A stretch of DNA of 64,000 nucleotides from Brevundimonas sp. UBA4609 (GCA_002386585.1 DGIZ01000019.1:11347-75346), one strand, 5' to 3'. Positions 45,464 through 55,546 are shown, counted from the stretch's first letter. Numbers and translations: made by a program. Notes: generated from the letters alone by a model not told the origin.

Positions 45464-46258
45464 TCAGATGGCGAGCGGGATAGGCGCTGTGCGCCTCACG
45501 ATCAACGGGTGAAGGGCCGGCGCGGCGCATATCAGGCTGGTTTGACGCGGATCGGGGCGATTAAATCGCCACTGACGGCCCATATGGTCGCTGACCCTGG
45601 CCCCCGCCTCCTCGGCGATCAGGCAGCCGGCGCAGACGTCCCAGTCCCATTTGGGGCTGATGGCGATGGCGGCATCGAAGGCCCCGGCCGCCACCAGCGC
45701 CATGCGATAGGCCAGGGCGTTGCGCTTGGAGAAGCGCATCGGCGGCCACGGCTCGTCCCATTCGCGGGCCTCCATCAGCCGGGCGTCGGCCAGAAGCTCG
45801 GCGTCCTCCAGATCGTCGGTGTCCGACGCGCTGATGGGGCGGCCCTGCAGGCGCGCGCCGCCGCCGAGGGTCGCCTCGAACACCTCGTCCATCATCGGGG
45901 CGTGGATGACGGCGGCGACGGGGCGGCCGTCCTCGACCACGGCGATGGGCACGCACCACCACGGCTTGTTCTTCATGAAGGCGACGGTGCCGTCGATCGG
46001 GTCGACGACGAAGATGCGCTTCTTCGACAGGCGCTCGGTGCTGTCGGCCGTTTCCTCGGACAGCCAGCCGTAGTCGGGGCGGGCGGTCAGAAGCGTGTCG
46101 CGCAGCAGCTGGTCCACCGCCAGATCGGCGCTGGTGACGGGCGAGCCGCCGTCCTTGGACCAGACCTTCAGCCCAGCCTCGCGGTGTTCGAGCGCCAGCC
46201 GACCGGCGGCCAGCGCCGCGTCGCGGATCAGATCGAGGTCGGCGCTGTAGTCGCTCAT
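45464..46258 (-). CDS. Inositol monophosphatase-family phosphatase (CysQ/HisN-like)
   Basis: A 264-residue protein with family motifs: 'WLSEETADSTERL' (metal ligand Glu), 'FVVDPIDGTVAFMKNKPWWCV' (DPIDGT) and 'PKWDWDVCAGCLIAEEAGARVSD' (WDxxAG-type). Members dephosphorylate inositol phosphate, PAP/PAPS or histidinol phosphate; the substrate cannot be chosen from sequence alone. Its ATG overlaps the pmbA stop (ATGA). The trio pmbA-IMPase-DUF4170 is a common alphaproteobacterial cluster next to LPS genes. Confidence 0.92.
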   Translation of the reverse strand: MSDYSADLDLIRDAALAAGRLALEHREAGLKVWSKDGGSPVTSADLAVDQLLRDTLLTARPDYGWLSEETADSTERLSKKRIFVVDPIDGTVAFMKNKPWWCVPIAVVEDGRPVAAVIHAPMMDEVFEATLGGGARLQGRPISASDTDDLEDAELLADARLMEAREWDEPWPPMRFSKRNALAYRMALVAAGAFDAAIAISPKWDWDVCAGCLIAEEAGARVSDHMGRQWRFNRPDPRQTSLICAAPALHPLIVRRTAPIPLAI

Positions 46259-47601
46259 TTGCCCGCGATCGCCACCTTGTCGAACAGCAAGGAGGGGCTG
46301 TTGAACGCGCCGCGGAACTCCAGATCGCCCGCGCGTTGCAGGCGGGCGTAGAGGTCGACCAGATTGCCCGCCACGGTGACTTCGCTGACCGGATAGGCGC
46401 GCTGGCCGTTCTCGAACCAGAAGCCTGACACCCCCGCCGACCAGTCGCCGGTGTTGCCGTTCAGCGAGGGGCCGAACATGGAGGTGATCAACAACCCGGA
46501 CCCGGCCTGCGCCATCAGGGCGTCCAGATCGCCTTCGCCCGGCGCCAGATGCAGGTTGTGGGTCGAGACGCCCGACGGTCCCGCCAACCCGCGCGAGGCG
46601 TGGCCGGTGGTCTGCAGGCCCAACTGGGCCGCCGAGGCCGTGTTCAGCAGCCAGGTGGTCAGGACGCCGTCCCTGACGATCTCGCGCCGTTCGACGGCCA
46701 CGCCCTCGTCGTCGAAGGGGGTGGAGCCGAGGCCGCGCGGGCGGAACGGATCGTCGATCAGGTCGACGCCGGTCGGCAGGATGCTCTGGTTCAGCTTGTC
46801 CTTCAGGAAGGAGCTGCCGCGCGCGATCGACGGGCCGGAGATGGCGCCCAGCAGCGGCGACAGCACCTGCGTCGCCACGCGGTTCTCGAAGATGACGGGG
46901 GCGGTGGTCGAGGCGATCTTGCGCGGGCCGACGCGGGCGACGGCGCGCTCGCCCGCCTTCAGGCCGATAGATTGGGCGTCCGGCAGGTCGGACAGGTGGC
47001 GGACGGCGCGGCTTTCGCCGCCGCGCTCCATGGCCCCGTCCTTTTCGGCGATGACGCCGACGCCCAGCGAAAAGGCGCTGCCGCGATGGCGGCCGTCGAA
47101 CCCGTGCGAGGTGACGAGACGCCATTCGCTGGCCGACCATGAGGCGTGGCCGCCTTCGGACTTGGACACGCCGGATACGGCCAGGGCGGAGCCTTCCGCC
47201 TCGGCGGCGGCGGCTTCCAGCGCCTCGGCCGAGCGTTCGGCGGGATCATACAGGTCCAGGTCGGCGTGCGGCGCGGCGGCCAGACGGTCCTGCGGCGCGA
47301 GGGCGGCATAGGGATCTTCAGGCGCCAGCTTGGCCATGGCCACGGCGCGCTCGACCAGACGGGCGCGGGTGGCGTCGGACAGGTCGGAGGCGGATACGGT
47401 CGCCTGACGCCGCCCGATAAAGACGCGCAGGCCCAGGTCGCGGGCCTCTTCACGCTCCACGTCTTCCAGCGCGCCGTTGCGCACGCCGACGGACAGGGAG
47501 GCGCGATGGGCGGACACGGCCTCGGCCGCGTCGGCGCCGGCCTTCAGCGCGGCGGAGATCAAATCGTTCAGGATGTCGGGGGAGGGCGTCTTATCGGACA
47601 T
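46255..47601 (-). CDS. pmbA: TldD/PmbA family metalloprotease subunit
   Basis: Protein of 448 residues matching PmbA (TldE) rather than TldD, since no HExxxH zinc site appears and the C-terminal region 'LNGNTGDWSAGVSGFWFENG' with 'YPVSEVTVAGNLVDLY' is PmbA-like. With TldD it forms the protease that matures microcin B17 and degrades CcdA in E. coli. TldD is not in this window. The native substrate is unknown. It is the first gene of its operon. Confidence 0.93.
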   Translation of the reverse strand: MSDKTPSPDILNDLISAALKAGADAAEAVSAHRASLSVGVRNGALEDVEREEARDLGLRVFIGRRQATVSASDLSDATRARLVERAVAMAKLAPEDPYAALAPQDRLAAAPHADLDLYDPAERSAEALEAAAAEAEGSALAVSGVSKSEGGHASWSASEWRLVTSHGFDGRHRGSAFSLGVGVIAEKDGAMERGGESRAVRHLSDLPDAQSIGLKAGERAVARVGPRKIASTTAPVIFENRVATQVLSPLLGAISGPSIARGSSFLKDKLNQSILPTGVDLIDDPFRPRGLGSTPFDDEGVAVERREIVRDGVLTTWLLNTASAAQLGLQTTGHASRGLAGPSGVSTHNLHLAPGEGDLDALMAQAGSGLLITSMFGPSLNGNTGDWSAGVSGFWFENGQRAYPVSEVTVAGNLVDLYARLQRAGDLEFRGAFNSPSLLFDKVAIAGK

Positions 47602-47650
47602 GCCCCGATATGGCGGACGGAAACAGGGCGCGCAACCGTCGCAACATAAA

Positions 47651-47855
47651 CCCTCTCCTGATGGGAGAGGGCTTGAGCCTCCAAGAGCGCAGCGATTGGT
47701 TAAGGCGAAAGGGTGAGGGTTCGCGGGTGATGTCGGCCGCAGGCCGTGGCGCGGCGGCTTACGCCGACTGATGGGACAAGCCCCTCACCCTTTCGCGCAA
47801 AGAACGATCGCTGACGCTCTCGTGCGCTCAAGCCCTCTCCCGCCGGGAGAGGGGT
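47651..47855. repeat. Intergenic palindromic repeat, second type
   Basis: The left end CCCTCTCC-TGAT-GGGAGAGGG with GCTTGAGC (47651-47678) is inverted at the right end GCTCAAG-CCCTCTCC-CGCC-GGGAGAGGGG (47826-47854). Inside, GCGAAAGGGTGAGGG near 47704 is mirrored by CCCTCACCCTTTCGC near 47782. No gene fits in this 264-base gap between pmbA and MAPEG. A degenerate core of the same hairpin is at 7136-7152. Confidence 0.85.
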
Positions 47856-47865
47856 GACTTTTTGC

Positions 47866-48267
47866 CTACAAAATCGACCAGGCGATCAGGCTTAGTGCTG
47901 CGACGAGAAGCGCCAGCCAGGTCAGGATCATGCCGATCGAGCGGCCCAGCGACGGGCCTTCCTGGAACAGCAGGCCCAGGGCGTGGATCACCCGTCCGGC
48001 GAACAGCATCCCCCCGACCGCATGGATCAGCATGGCCGGGGCCCCGAGGAAGGCCAGCAGGATCAGGCCGCACATTCCGGCGGGGATGTATTCCGCCGCA
48101 TTGGAGAAGGCGCGGCTGGCGCAGACCAGTTCGCGCACGCCGCCGTCGCCGAACTCGACCAGATGCTGACGACGGCGCCGCACCACCACGCCCGACAGGA
48201 CGAACAGCAGCAGGATCAGCAGACCGCCCCACAGGGCGGCGGCCTGAATGGTCGGGATCAGGCTCAA
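47866..48267 (-). CDS. MAPEG-family membrane protein
   Basis: A 133-residue protein with four hydrophobic helices. The 'VCASRAFSNAAEYIPAG' block and the 'AGRVIHALGLL' segment are typical of bacterial MAPEG (YecN-like) proteins. It probably starts at TTG 48267, which overlaps the M14 peptidase stop as TTGA; there is no better in-frame start. Eukaryotic homologues conjugate glutathione or make eicosanoids. The role here is unknown. Confidence 0.83.
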   Translation of the reverse strand: MSLIPTIQAAALWGGLLILLLFVLSGVVVRRRRQHLVEFGDGGVRELVCASRAFSNAAEYIPAGMCGLILLAFLGAPAMLIHAVGGMLFAGRVIHALGLLFQEGPSLGRSIGMILTWLALLVAALSLIAWSIL

Positions 48268-50108
48268 TTTTCGCGCCCCACCGGATAGAGGCGATAGCGC
48301 TGATCGTAGAAGGGCGTGCGCTCATAGAACCAGGCGAGACGCGCATCGCCGTCGGCGGCGAAGGCGGGATCGGCCGCCAGCTTGGCCTCGAACGCGGCCT
48401 TCAGCGCGGGATCGGCGGCCAGCATCTTTTCGGCCAGAGGCGCGATGGCGTAGGCCTCGATGTATTCGACGCGGTTCAGCACCTCGGGGAACATTCCCCA
48501 GGCGAAGAAGCTCTCGTTCGACTGCGGCTCCAGCAGCAGGATGGCGACATCGCCCATCGGCTGATCGGTCGGCACGCGGACGGAGCCGACGGGGAAGGTC
48601 CAGTCGTGGGCTTCGGGCCGGACGTCGCTGACCGAGATCGGCACATGGCCTTCGTTGGTGCGGCCCGACACCTTGGGATCGACCAGACGCAGCATGTCGA
48701 CGGCGACGGTGCGCGGGGCGTCCAGCGTCTCCATCTGCACGCCGTGGACGCGCAGGCGCTCGATCACGTCCTGACGATAGGACGGCACCCAATAGGCGGC
48801 CGGCCGCTTCAGCGTCAGCGTGGGGTGGGAGCCATAGAAGGGCATGGGCCACAGTTCGGCGTCCGGCTGGCCCAGCCAGCGGATTTCGGGGCGGCCCGAG
48901 GCGGCGCTGTCGAAGGTCTCATAGCGGATGCCCTTGAAGGGGCGGGTGCGCGTGGGCGTCTCGTCGCTGTCGAAATTGGCGGGCAGTTCGGCGGGGCGCA
49001 GGGCGCGGTCGATGGCGATGGCGGCGCGCAGGTCGCCGGACTTTTCAGCCAGCAGCTTCAGTGCCTGTTCGAGGAAGACGTAGGTTCCCAGCACCCGCTG
49101 CTCGTGCGGCTTCAGGCTGTGGTTCTCGATGAGAATGGTCGGGATGTGGGCCGCCGAACCCCAGCCGTTGGAGAAGCGTTCGCCCAGGCCGCCGTCGTTC
49201 AGACCCTTCTTCGGATCGCGGTCGTCGATGGCGAAGACCAGTTCCCCGGGGATGTGGCCTTGGGTCTCCAGCGCCTCATACATGGCGGGCTTGAAGGTGG
49301 CGTCCAGCCATGAGGCGATGGCCGGGCTGCGGCTCCAGACGCCGTCCTCGCCGTTGTAGCCGAAGGTGACGTCGTATTGATAATCGATACCGTCGGTGAC
49401 GTGGATATCGACGTAGAGATCAGGCTGATACTTGTGGATCAGGCCCATGACGGCCTGCATCTCGGCCTGATCCAGCTTCATGAAGTCGCGGTTCAGGTTC
49501 TGGTTCGTCGCCGTGTGGCGCCAGCCCTGAATGCGCGGACCACGCTGGTTTGGGCGCGAATAGGCGCCTGCGCGCTCGTGCCCGTCGACGCTGAGGATCG
49601 GGATCAGGATGAGGTTGGCGCGGTCCAGCAGCCCGTCCTTGCCGTAGAAGGCGATGTCGCGCAGTAGCATCATGCCCGCGTCCTTGCCGTCGATCTCGCC
49701 CGGATGGATGCCGGCCTGGGCCAGCAGGACGGGCTTGGACGGATCGAAGGTCGCGCCGTCCTTGGACGCGATGACGGCGTAGATCGGGCGGCCTTCCGGC
49801 GAGGTTCCGAACTGTTCGATGCGGATCAGGTCGCTGGCGGCATCCAGTCGGTCGAACCAGGCGCGGGTGTCGACGTAGTTGGGCGAGAAATCGTGCGCCG
49901 CATCGGCCTCGAACCCCGTGACCCACGGATCAGAGGCGTCCCGCAGCAGGGCGCGGCTGGCGCCGTTCCACGCCGGGGCGGGCGGCAGGAAGGCCTGGTC
50001 CCACGGGGCTTCGTTGGGAACGGAAGCGGACGGGGTCTGGGACATGGCGGGGCTCGCGAGACAAACTAGGGCGGCGACGGCCGCTGTGACGAAACGGTCT
50101 AGGCGCAT
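48264..50108 (-). CDS. Secreted M14-family zinc carboxypeptidase
   Basis: A 614-residue protein with a signal peptide (MRLDRFVTAAVAALVCLASPAMS). The zinc site is in 'LLAQAGIHPGEIDGKDAGM' (HPGE), with the second His in 'YVDIHVTDG', and a substrate-binding region 'SVDGHERAGAYSRPNQRGP' including the NR pair. The catalytic Glu of M14 enzymes probably lies in the C-terminal half of the domain. It likely cleaves C-terminal residues or peptidoglycan peptides in the periplasm; the substrate is unknown. Confidence 0.87.
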   Translation of the reverse strand: MRLDRFVTAAVAALVCLASPAMSQTPSASVPNEAPWDQAFLPPAPAWNGASRALLRDASDPWVTGFEADAAHDFSPNYVDTRAWFDRLDAASDLIRIEQFGTSPEGRPIYAVIASKDGATFDPSKPVLLAQAGIHPGEIDGKDAGMMLLRDIAFYGKDGLLDRANLILIPILSVDGHERAGAYSRPNQRGPRIQGWRHTATNQNLNRDFMKLDQAEMQAVMGLIHKYQPDLYVDIHVTDGIDYQYDVTFGYNGEDGVWSRSPAIASWLDATFKPAMYEALETQGHIPGELVFAIDDRDPKKGLNDGGLGERFSNGWGSAAHIPTILIENHSLKPHEQRVLGTYVFLEQALKLLAEKSGDLRAAIAIDRALRPAELPANFDSDETPTRTRPFKGIRYETFDSAASGRPEIRWLGQPDAELWPMPFYGSHPTLTLKRPAAYWVPSYRQDVIERLRVHGVQMETLDAPRTVAVDMLRLVDPKVSGRTNEGHVPISVSDVRPEAHDWTFPVGSVRVPTDQPMGDVAILLLEPQSNESFFAWGMFPEVLNRVEYIEAYAIAPLAEKMLAADPALKAAFEAKLAADPAFAADGDARLAWFYERTPFYDQRYRLYPVGREN

Positions 50109-50166
50109 AGGCCCTTCGTGATCCGATCACAGCCGTCTGGCAACCCCGGCGCAGTTTGCGAGAAGC

Positions 50167-50195
50167 GCGTCCGGCCGCGCGTGACGGCCGGACGC
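50167..50195. terminator. Strong hairpin after the DUF3829 gene
   Basis: GCGTCCGGCC pairs with GGCCGGACGC (perfect 10 bp, 9-base loop), just beyond the stop of the DUF3829 lipoprotein gene on the minus strand. The following bases lack a clean T-run. Confidence 0.6.
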
Positions 50196-50202
50196 AGGGT
50201 CG

Positions 50203-51132
50203 TTACGCGGGCAGTTCCACGCGGTTCATGTTGCCGATCGCGCTGTTGTAGCTGTCCACGACCTGCTCGCGGTAGCCGTCGGCCCCGGTTTGCTTGAAGT
50301 CGCGATACTCGCCGATCATGCCGCTGAGGTTGTCGGCGATGCTGTTCAGGGTGGACCGGTTGCGGCTGTCCGAGGGCATCTTGGCCTGTTCCTCGCGCAG
50401 CTTGGCGACGGAGGCCTCCAGGTCGGGCAAGAGGCGGTCGGCTTCGGCCTTGTTGTTCTCCATCACCGCATTGGTGAAGAAGTCGGCCTTCTGCATGGCG
50501 TCCAGGACGCTGGCCTCGGCGGCGTGGCCGGCCTTGCGCATGGCTTCCATCTTCGCGGCGTTGCTGGCGCGTTGATATTCGGAAAGGGCGGCGTCGAGCG
50601 CCTCGATCCCGCTGACGCTGCCCTGATAGGCCTGCATCAGTGCGGGGTGCGCGCCCTTGGCCTTGGCCAGATTGTCTTCGCGATAGGCGCGGGACTCGAA
50701 GTAGGGGTCCAACGTGCGCCACTGGGCGAGAAGCGCCTCCAGTTGCGGGATCAGCTTGTCGACCGTCTCATCCGCCTTCTTGCCCTGATTGCCGCCGTTC
50801 AGGGCGCGGCCCTGCTTGAGCTTCTCGATCGCCCGTTCCAAATGGGAGATGTTCTCGGGGAAGTGCAGGGTCGCCGAAGCCGAGGCGTTGGGAATATCCA
50901 GCTTCTGATACTCGCCGTAGTATTTGGTCACGCCCCAGGGGTCGTCGATCAGCGCGTTGAAGGCGTCGATGTAGAGGCTCATCTTCTCCTGGGTGGCCTC
51001 GTTGCCCGCCGCCTGGGCGACCGACTTGGGCGCCGGGTTTTCGGCATTGCCCTTGCTGTCGCCGCACGCCGAAAGGCTGAGCGCGGCGGCGAGTGCGAGC
51101 GTGGCGACGCCGGCGCTGGTGCGTGAAATCAT
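50203..51132 (-). CDS. YiiG/DUF3829-family lipoprotein
   Basis: Protein of 309 residues beginning MISRTSAGVATLALAAALSLSAC, lipobox Cys23. The mature part is helical and matches DUF3829 / YiiG: 'MSLYIDAFNALIDD', 'LIPQLEALLAQWRTLDPYFESRAYREDNLAKAK', and 'DANRNRSTLN'-like C-terminus ('DSRNRSTLNSIADNLSGM'). ATG 51132 is used because the signal peptide begins there. E. coli YiiG's function is unknown. It is a single gene. Confidence 0.85.
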   Translation of the reverse strand: MISRTSAGVATLALAAALSLSACGDSKGNAENPAPKSVAQAAGNEATQEKMSLYIDAFNALIDDPWGVTKYYGEYQKLDIPNASASATLHFPENISHLERAIEKLKQGRALNGGNQGKKADETVDKLIPQLEALLAQWRTLDPYFESRAYREDNLAKAKGAHPALMQAYQGSVSGIEALDAALSEYQRASNAAKMEAMRKAGHAAEASVLDAMQKADFFTNAVMENNKAEADRLLPDLEASVAKLREEQAKMPSDSRNRSTLNSIADNLSGMIGEYRDFKQTGADGYREQVVDSYNSAIGNMNRVELPA

Positions 51133-51260
51133 ATGGATTCCCCTAAGCCGATCAGCGCGCCCCAAGCGTCGCCGTTCCTTCGGCCGGGAAACTGAACGCC
51201 GATCAGCCTATAGGGTTCTCTCGCGAGACGAGTTTTTGCAAACGGCTCACAGGAACCGCG

Positions 51261-52793
51261 TCAGGCCTTCCAGATCGGGGACCCATCGCCCGGCAGGCCC
51301 AGCGAGGCCCACTTCTCGGAGACGCGGTCGATCACGTCCTGCTCCATGCGGATTTCCTCGCCCCATTCGCGCTTGGTTTCCGGCTCCCACTTGTCGGTGG
51401 CGTCCAGACCGATCTTGGAGCCCAGCCCGCTCTCGGGACTGGCGAAGTCCAGATAGTCGATCGGGGTGTTCTCGATGACGGTGATGTCGCGCGCCGGGTC
51501 CATCTTGGTCGAGATGGCCCACATGACGTCTTTCCAGTCGCGGGCGTTGATGTCGTCGTCCACGACGATGATCCACTTGGTGTACATGAACTGGCGCAGA
51601 TAGCTCCAGCAGCCCATCATCACGCGCTTGGCGTGACCCGGATAGGCCTTCTTCATCGACACCACGGCGATGCGATAGCTGCACCCTTCGGGCGGCAGCC
51701 AGAAGTCGGTGATCTCGGGGAACTGCTGGCGGATCAGGGGGATGAAGACCTCGTTCAGCGCCTCGCCCAGCACGCTCGGCTCATCCGGCGGACGGCCGGT
51801 GAAGGTGGTCAGATAGATGGGGTCCTTGCGCATGGTGATGGCGCTGACCCGGAAGACCGGGAACTTCTCGACCGAGTTGTAGTAGCCGGTGTGGTCGCCG
51901 TAGGGGCCTTCGTCCTCGAACTCGTCCAGCAGGACGTGGCCTTCCAGTACGATCTCGGCCTGAGCCGGGACCATCAGCGGCACGGTCTTGCACAGGACCA
52001 GTTCGGCCTTGGAGCCGCGCATCAGGCCGGCGAACTGATATTCCGACAGGGTCTCCGGCACCGGGGTCACGGCGGCCAGGATGGTGCCGGGATCGGCGCC
52101 GAGGACGACGGCGCAGGGCAGGGGCTCGCGCTTGCCCGCCTTCTTGTGCCGGGCGTAGTGCTGGGCGCCGCCGCGATGGGCCAGCCAGCGCATGACGGCC
52201 TTGTCCTTGCCCAGCACCTGCATGCGATAGATGCCCAGGTTGAAGTCGTCCTCGCGGTCGTCAGACGGCCCCTTGGTCACGACCAGACCCCAGGTGATCA
52301 GCGGCGCGGGCTCGCCGGGCCAGCAGCCCTGGATGGGCAGGCTGGTCAGGTCGATCTGATCGCCCTTCAGCACCACCTCCTGCACGGGGGCCTTCTTCAC
52401 TGTCTTGGGCCGCATGGACATGATGGTCTGGGCGAGCGGCAGCATCTCCATCGCGTCGCCGAGACCGCGCGGCGGCGTCGGATTGCGCAGGAAGGCCAGC
52501 AGTTCGCCGACCTCGCGCAACTCGCCCGCCGTGGTGCGCTGCTTGCCCTCCAGCGTCACGCCCATGGCGACGCGCTTCACCGTGCCGAACAGATTGGCGA
52601 GGCAGGGGATGGGACTGATCGTGCCGTCGGGCATGACCGGCTTTTCGAACAGGACCGCCGGGCCGCCGTTGCGCAGCAGCCGGGTCTGGATCTCGGTCAT
52701 CTCCAGATGGGTGGAGACGGGTTCGGACACGCGAACCAGTTCGCCGTCGGCTTCGAGGGTCGCAAGAAAATCGCGCAGGGACTTGTAGGCCAT
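51261..52793 (-). CDS. ubiD: 4-hydroxy-3-polyprenylbenzoate decarboxylase
   Basis: Protein of 510 residues of the prenylated-FMN UbiD family. '[24 protein letters not shown]' is the standard start, and the prFMN and catalytic region includes '[24 protein letters not shown]' and '[18 protein letters not shown]' with the Glu pair of the active site. It decarboxylates the ubiquinone precursor. UbiX is not in this window. It lies 10 bases after the Pr6Pr gene. ATG 52793 fits the family start; an upstream extension is unsupported. Confidence 0.96.
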   Translation of the reverse strand: MAYKSLRDFLATLEADGELVRVSEPVSTHLEMTEIQTRLLRNGGPAVLFEKPVMPDGTISPIPCLANLFGTVKRVAMGVTLEGKQRTTAGELREVGELLAFLRNPTPPRGLGDAMEMLPLAQTIMSMRPKTVKKAPVQEVVLKGDQIDLTSLPIQGCWPGEPAPLITWGLVVTKGPSDDREDDFNLGIYRMQVLGKDKAVMRWLAHRGGAQHYARHKKAGKREPLPCAVVLGADPGTILAAVTPVPETLSEYQFAGLMRGSKAELVLCKTVPLMVPAQAEIVLEGHVLLDEFEDEGPYGDHTGYYNSVEKFPVFRVSAITMRKDPIYLTTFTGRPPDEPSVLGEALNEVFIPLIRQQFPEITDFWLPPEGCSYRIAVVSMKKAYPGHAKRVMMGCWSYLRQFMYTKWIIVVDDDINARDWKDVMWAISTKMDPARDITVIENTPIDYLDFASPESGLGSKIGLDATDKWEPETKREWGEEIRMEQDVIDRVSEKWASLGLPGDGSPIWKA

Positions 52794-52803
52794 GCGCTGA
52801 CGC

Positions 52804-53445
52804 TTAGGCGGACGCGAGCCGTCTGTCACGCCGTCCGAACGCGCGATCGATCGCCACGACGACAAGGCCCAGCAGCAGGAAGAAGATCAACAGGCCCGCG
52901 AAGCTCGCTGCGGCCCGAGCGAGCCCCAACTCGTCCACATTGATGAACCAGTAGGGCCACCAGCCCGTCATCGCCCCGTGCGCCAGGGTCCAGCCGCCGT
53001 AGAGCAGCGGAAAGGCCAGCCATTTGACCGCGTCGATCCAGCGCAGCCGCCCCTTGGCCGTGAACAACAGCCAGTCGCCGACGAAGGCCAGAGGCATGGC
53101 GGTGTGCAGCAGGGTGTCGGCGACCTTCTGCCAGCCCTGCGGATTCCAGGTCTGCGCCAGCAGCAGGTGATAAACGACGCCGACCACGACGATGTACATG
53201 GCGACGGCGGCCCGCACGCCCTCGCTTCGGCTCCACCGGCCCAAGGCGCCGTCGGGCGCCAGCGCCGGCCCCGTCAGGGCCAGCGCCGCCAGCAGATTGG
53301 TCAGGATGGTGAAGAAGCTGAAGAAGTTCAGCATCAATATGCCTGCGCCGACACCGGGGTTGTTCTGCAGCAGCAGGGCGTACTGCAGGCCCAACGCGCC
53401 CCAGCCGATCACGGCGAACAGCGCGCGATACAGACGCGCGCGCAT
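52804..53445 (-). CDS. Pr6Pr-family membrane protein
   Basis: A 213-residue integral membrane protein with six helices (Pr6Pr, predicted six-TM). '[36 protein letters not shown]' and '[27 protein letters not shown]' are family blocks. Function is unknown. Its ATG overlaps the XRE regulator stop (ATGA), so the order regulator-Pr6Pr-ubiD is probably one transcript. Confidence 0.85.
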   Translation of the reverse strand: MRARLYRALFAVIGWGALGLQYALLLQNNPGVGAGILMLNFFSFFTILTNLLAALALTGPALAPDGALGRWSRSEGVRAAVAMYIVVVGVVYHLLLAQTWNPQGWQKVADTLLHTAMPLAFVGDWLLFTAKGRLRWIDAVKWLAFPLLYGGWTLAHGAMTGWWPYWFINVDELGLARAAASFAGLLIFFLLLGLVVVAIDRAFGRRDRRLASA

Positions 53446-53693
53446 CAATAGGCCGGGGCGTCCGACACCAGCGCCCACACCGGCAGACGCAAGACGCGGG
53501 TGGCGGCGTCCAGGCGGGCGGAATCCAGCCGCTCGCGTCCCGCCTCGACCCGTCGCAGGGCTTCCGGCGTCAGGTCGATGGCGGCGGCCAGATCAAGGAA
53601 GGCGACGCCGCGCCGGTCGCGCCAGCGGCGGATGCGGGCGCCGACGACGGCGTCCTGCGGATCAATCGCCGGAAAGCCCAGAACCGAACCCAA
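53445..53693 (-). CDS. XRE-like helix-turn-helix protein, TTG start
   Basis: An 82-residue protein with one HTH near residues 20-55 ('RIRRWRDRRGVAFLDLAAAIDLTPEALRRVEAGRERL'). It starts at TTG 53693 with GGAGG 5 bases upstream; the frame upstream holds only a TGA, so no other start is available. It is likely a local transcription regulator, possibly of its own operon. No operator could be identified. Confidence 0.75.
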   Translation of the reverse strand: MGSVLGFPAIDPQDAVVGARIRRWRDRRGVAFLDLAAAIDLTPEALRRVEAGRERLDSARLDAATRVLRLPVWALVSDAPAY

Positions 53694-53731
53694 GACCGCC
53701 TCCTTCGCGAAGCGCCTGAAACCGTGTCAGA

Positions 53732-54586
53732 TCAGGCATCCTGATCCCATTGGAAAGCCTCGTCCAGCCAGTCGCCGATACGGCCGTCCGGGCGGGCCAG
53801 GCCGTGGATGCGCGCCATCTCATCGGCCGACAGCGCGAAGTCGAAGATGCCGAAGTTCTCGGCGGCCCGGCTTTCCCTAGTGGTGCGCGGAATGGCGACG
53901 ACGCCCTGCTGGATGATCCAGCGCAGGGTGATCTGGCCGTTGGTCTTGCCGTGCGTTCCGGCGATTTCGCCGATCACGGCGTCGTCGGCGATCCTGCCCT
54001 GGGCCAGGGGCGACCAGGCGGTGATGGACGAGCCGAGCTCGCGCGCCGTCTCGATCAGCTTCTTCTGCGACAGATAGGGATGATATTCGACCTGGTTGGT
54101 GATCAGCGGCGCGGTCGACAGGGCGACGGCTTCGCGGAACAGGGCCGAGGGGAAGTTGGACAGGCCCACGTGCTTGGTGAAGCCCTTCTCCTGAGCCTCG
54201 TTCAGGGCGCTGATGGTTTCCGACAGCGCCGGCGTCGGCTTGGGCCAGTGCAGCAGCAACAGGTCGGGCGTCAGGCCCAGGCTGATGGCCGATTCCTCGG
54301 CCTGACGCAGCAGGGCGTCGCGATGGAAATGCTCGACCCAGATCTTGGTGGTGACGAAGATGTCGTCACGCGTGACGATCCCTTCAGCCACGGCGTCGGC
54401 GATGCCGTCGCCGACCGCCTTCTCGTTCTTGTAGATCCAGGCGGTGTCGATGTGGCGATAGCCGATGCGCAGGGCCTCGCGCACCATGCGGCGGGCGTCC
54501 TCGGGCTCCAGCTGCCAGGTGCCGAATCCGAGCAGCGGAATCTCGACGCCTGAGGCGGTCACGGTCGGCTGGTCGGAATAGGGCAT
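53732..54586 (-). CDS. Aldo/keto reductase (2,5-diketo-D-gluconate reductase-like)
   Basis: NADPH-dependent TIM-barrel oxidoreductase of 284 residues. Catalytic tetrad: Asp and Tyr in 'GYRHIDTAWIYKNEKAVGDGI', Lys in 'FVTTKIW', His in 'LLLLHWPKP'. The nucleotide-binding end is 'VVAIPRTTRESRAAENFGIFDFAL'. Length and motifs fit DkgA/DkgB. The natural substrate is unknown. Confidence 0.93.
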   Translation of the reverse strand: MPYSDQPTVTASGVEIPLLGFGTWQLEPEDARRMVREALRIGYRHIDTAWIYKNEKAVGDGIADAVAEGIVTRDDIFVTTKIWVEHFHRDALLRQAEESAISLGLTPDLLLLHWPKPTPALSETISALNEAQEKGFTKHVGLSNFPSALFREAVALSTAPLITNQVEYHPYLSQKKLIETARELGSSITAWSPLAQGRIADDAVIGEIAGTHGKTNGQITLRWIIQQGVVAIPRTTRESRAAENFGIFDFALSADEMARIHGLARPDGRIGDWLDEAFQWDQDA

Positions 54587-54628
54587 GGGGAGGCTCCGTA
54601 AGGGGGGGCCCTGGATATAGGCGCGCGC

Positions 54629-55495
54629 TCAGGCCTCGCCATTGTCCAGCCAGTGGAAAATCCGCTCCCACAACGGCTCCATCCCCTTGCGGAAGGCGCC
54701 CTCGTGACCGATGCGGCGGACGCCGAAGTCGCCGGGCGCATGGAGGCTGATGTCAGAGGGGGCGTGGGGATAGACGCTCAGCAGATCGCGCGCCGTGCCG
54801 GGCGTGGCGATGGGGTCGTCGGTGAAGATCCACGACCGGATCGGGGCGGTCACGGCCTCATAGTGATGGGGCCGCAGGCTGGTCTCCAACTCCCTGGAGA
54901 AATACTCGCGCTTCATGCACCATCGCCGCCAGGTGGTGAATACGCCGCGCGGCAGGTCGGTCCCCGCCCATAGACCGCCGCCCTTGATATAGCCGTGCCG
55001 CATCAGGCTGAACGGGCCGAAGCCCAGCCAGAAGAACAGCTCCATCGGATTGTAGCTGCGGTGGTGCCCGCCCCACCAGCCGGTCCCGACCGAGACGAAG
55101 GCGTGCCGCTCGATCCGAACCTGATTGGCCATGAAGCCCAGGAAATGTCCGCCGACGCTGTGGCCGACATGGACGACGGGCAGGTCCGGCGCCGCCGCGA
55201 TCAGGGCGTCCAGGGCGGCGGGCATGTCCAGACGGCCCCAGTCCGGATAGTCCATCCGCATGGCTTTCAGATCGTCCGGCCGCGACCCGGCGATGCCCCG
55301 GAAGTCATACGTCAGCACCGCCGCGCCCTGCGCCGCCAGATGCCGGGCGAAGCGCTCGTAGAAGCCCTTGGGAAAGCCCGTGCCCGACGAAACCAGCACG
55401 GCGATCCGAGGCTGGGCGGCCGAAACCAGCCGCATCGACAGCGGATAGCCGTCGGCGGCCGGGGCGGTGAAGTCGCGCGTGACGAGATCGGTCAT
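54629..55495 (-). CDS. Alpha/beta-hydrolase (COG4757-like)
   Basis: Protein of 288 residues. 'RIAVLVSSGTGFPKGFYERFARHLAAQGAAVLTYDFRGIAGS' and 'VVHVGHSVGGHFLGFMANQ' show the alpha/beta hydrolase fold with G-H-S-V-G-G nucleophile elbow. The C-terminal 'RRIGHEGAFRKG' likely contains the catalytic His. ATG 55495 is used; a TTG immediately upstream is unnecessary. No signal peptide. Substrate unknown; it lies 42 bases upstream of the aldo/keto reductase on the same strand. Confidence 0.87.
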   Translation of the reverse strand: MTDLVTRDFTAPAADGYPLSMRLVSAAQPRIAVLVSSGTGFPKGFYERFARHLAAQGAAVLTYDFRGIAGSRPDDLKAMRMDYPDWGRLDMPAALDALIAAAPDLPVVHVGHSVGGHFLGFMANQVRIERHAFVSVGTGWWGGHHRSYNPMELFFWLGFGPFSLMRHGYIKGGGLWAGTDLPRGVFTTWRRWCMKREYFSRELETSLRPHHYEAVTAPIRSWIFTDDPIATPGTARDLLSVYPHAPSDISLHAPGDFGVRRIGHEGAFRKGMEPLWERIFHWLDNGEA

Positions 55496-55546
55496 CAAGT
55501 CCGTCCAGATTGGAAACGAACCCTAGCCGGTTGACGTGGCGTCAGG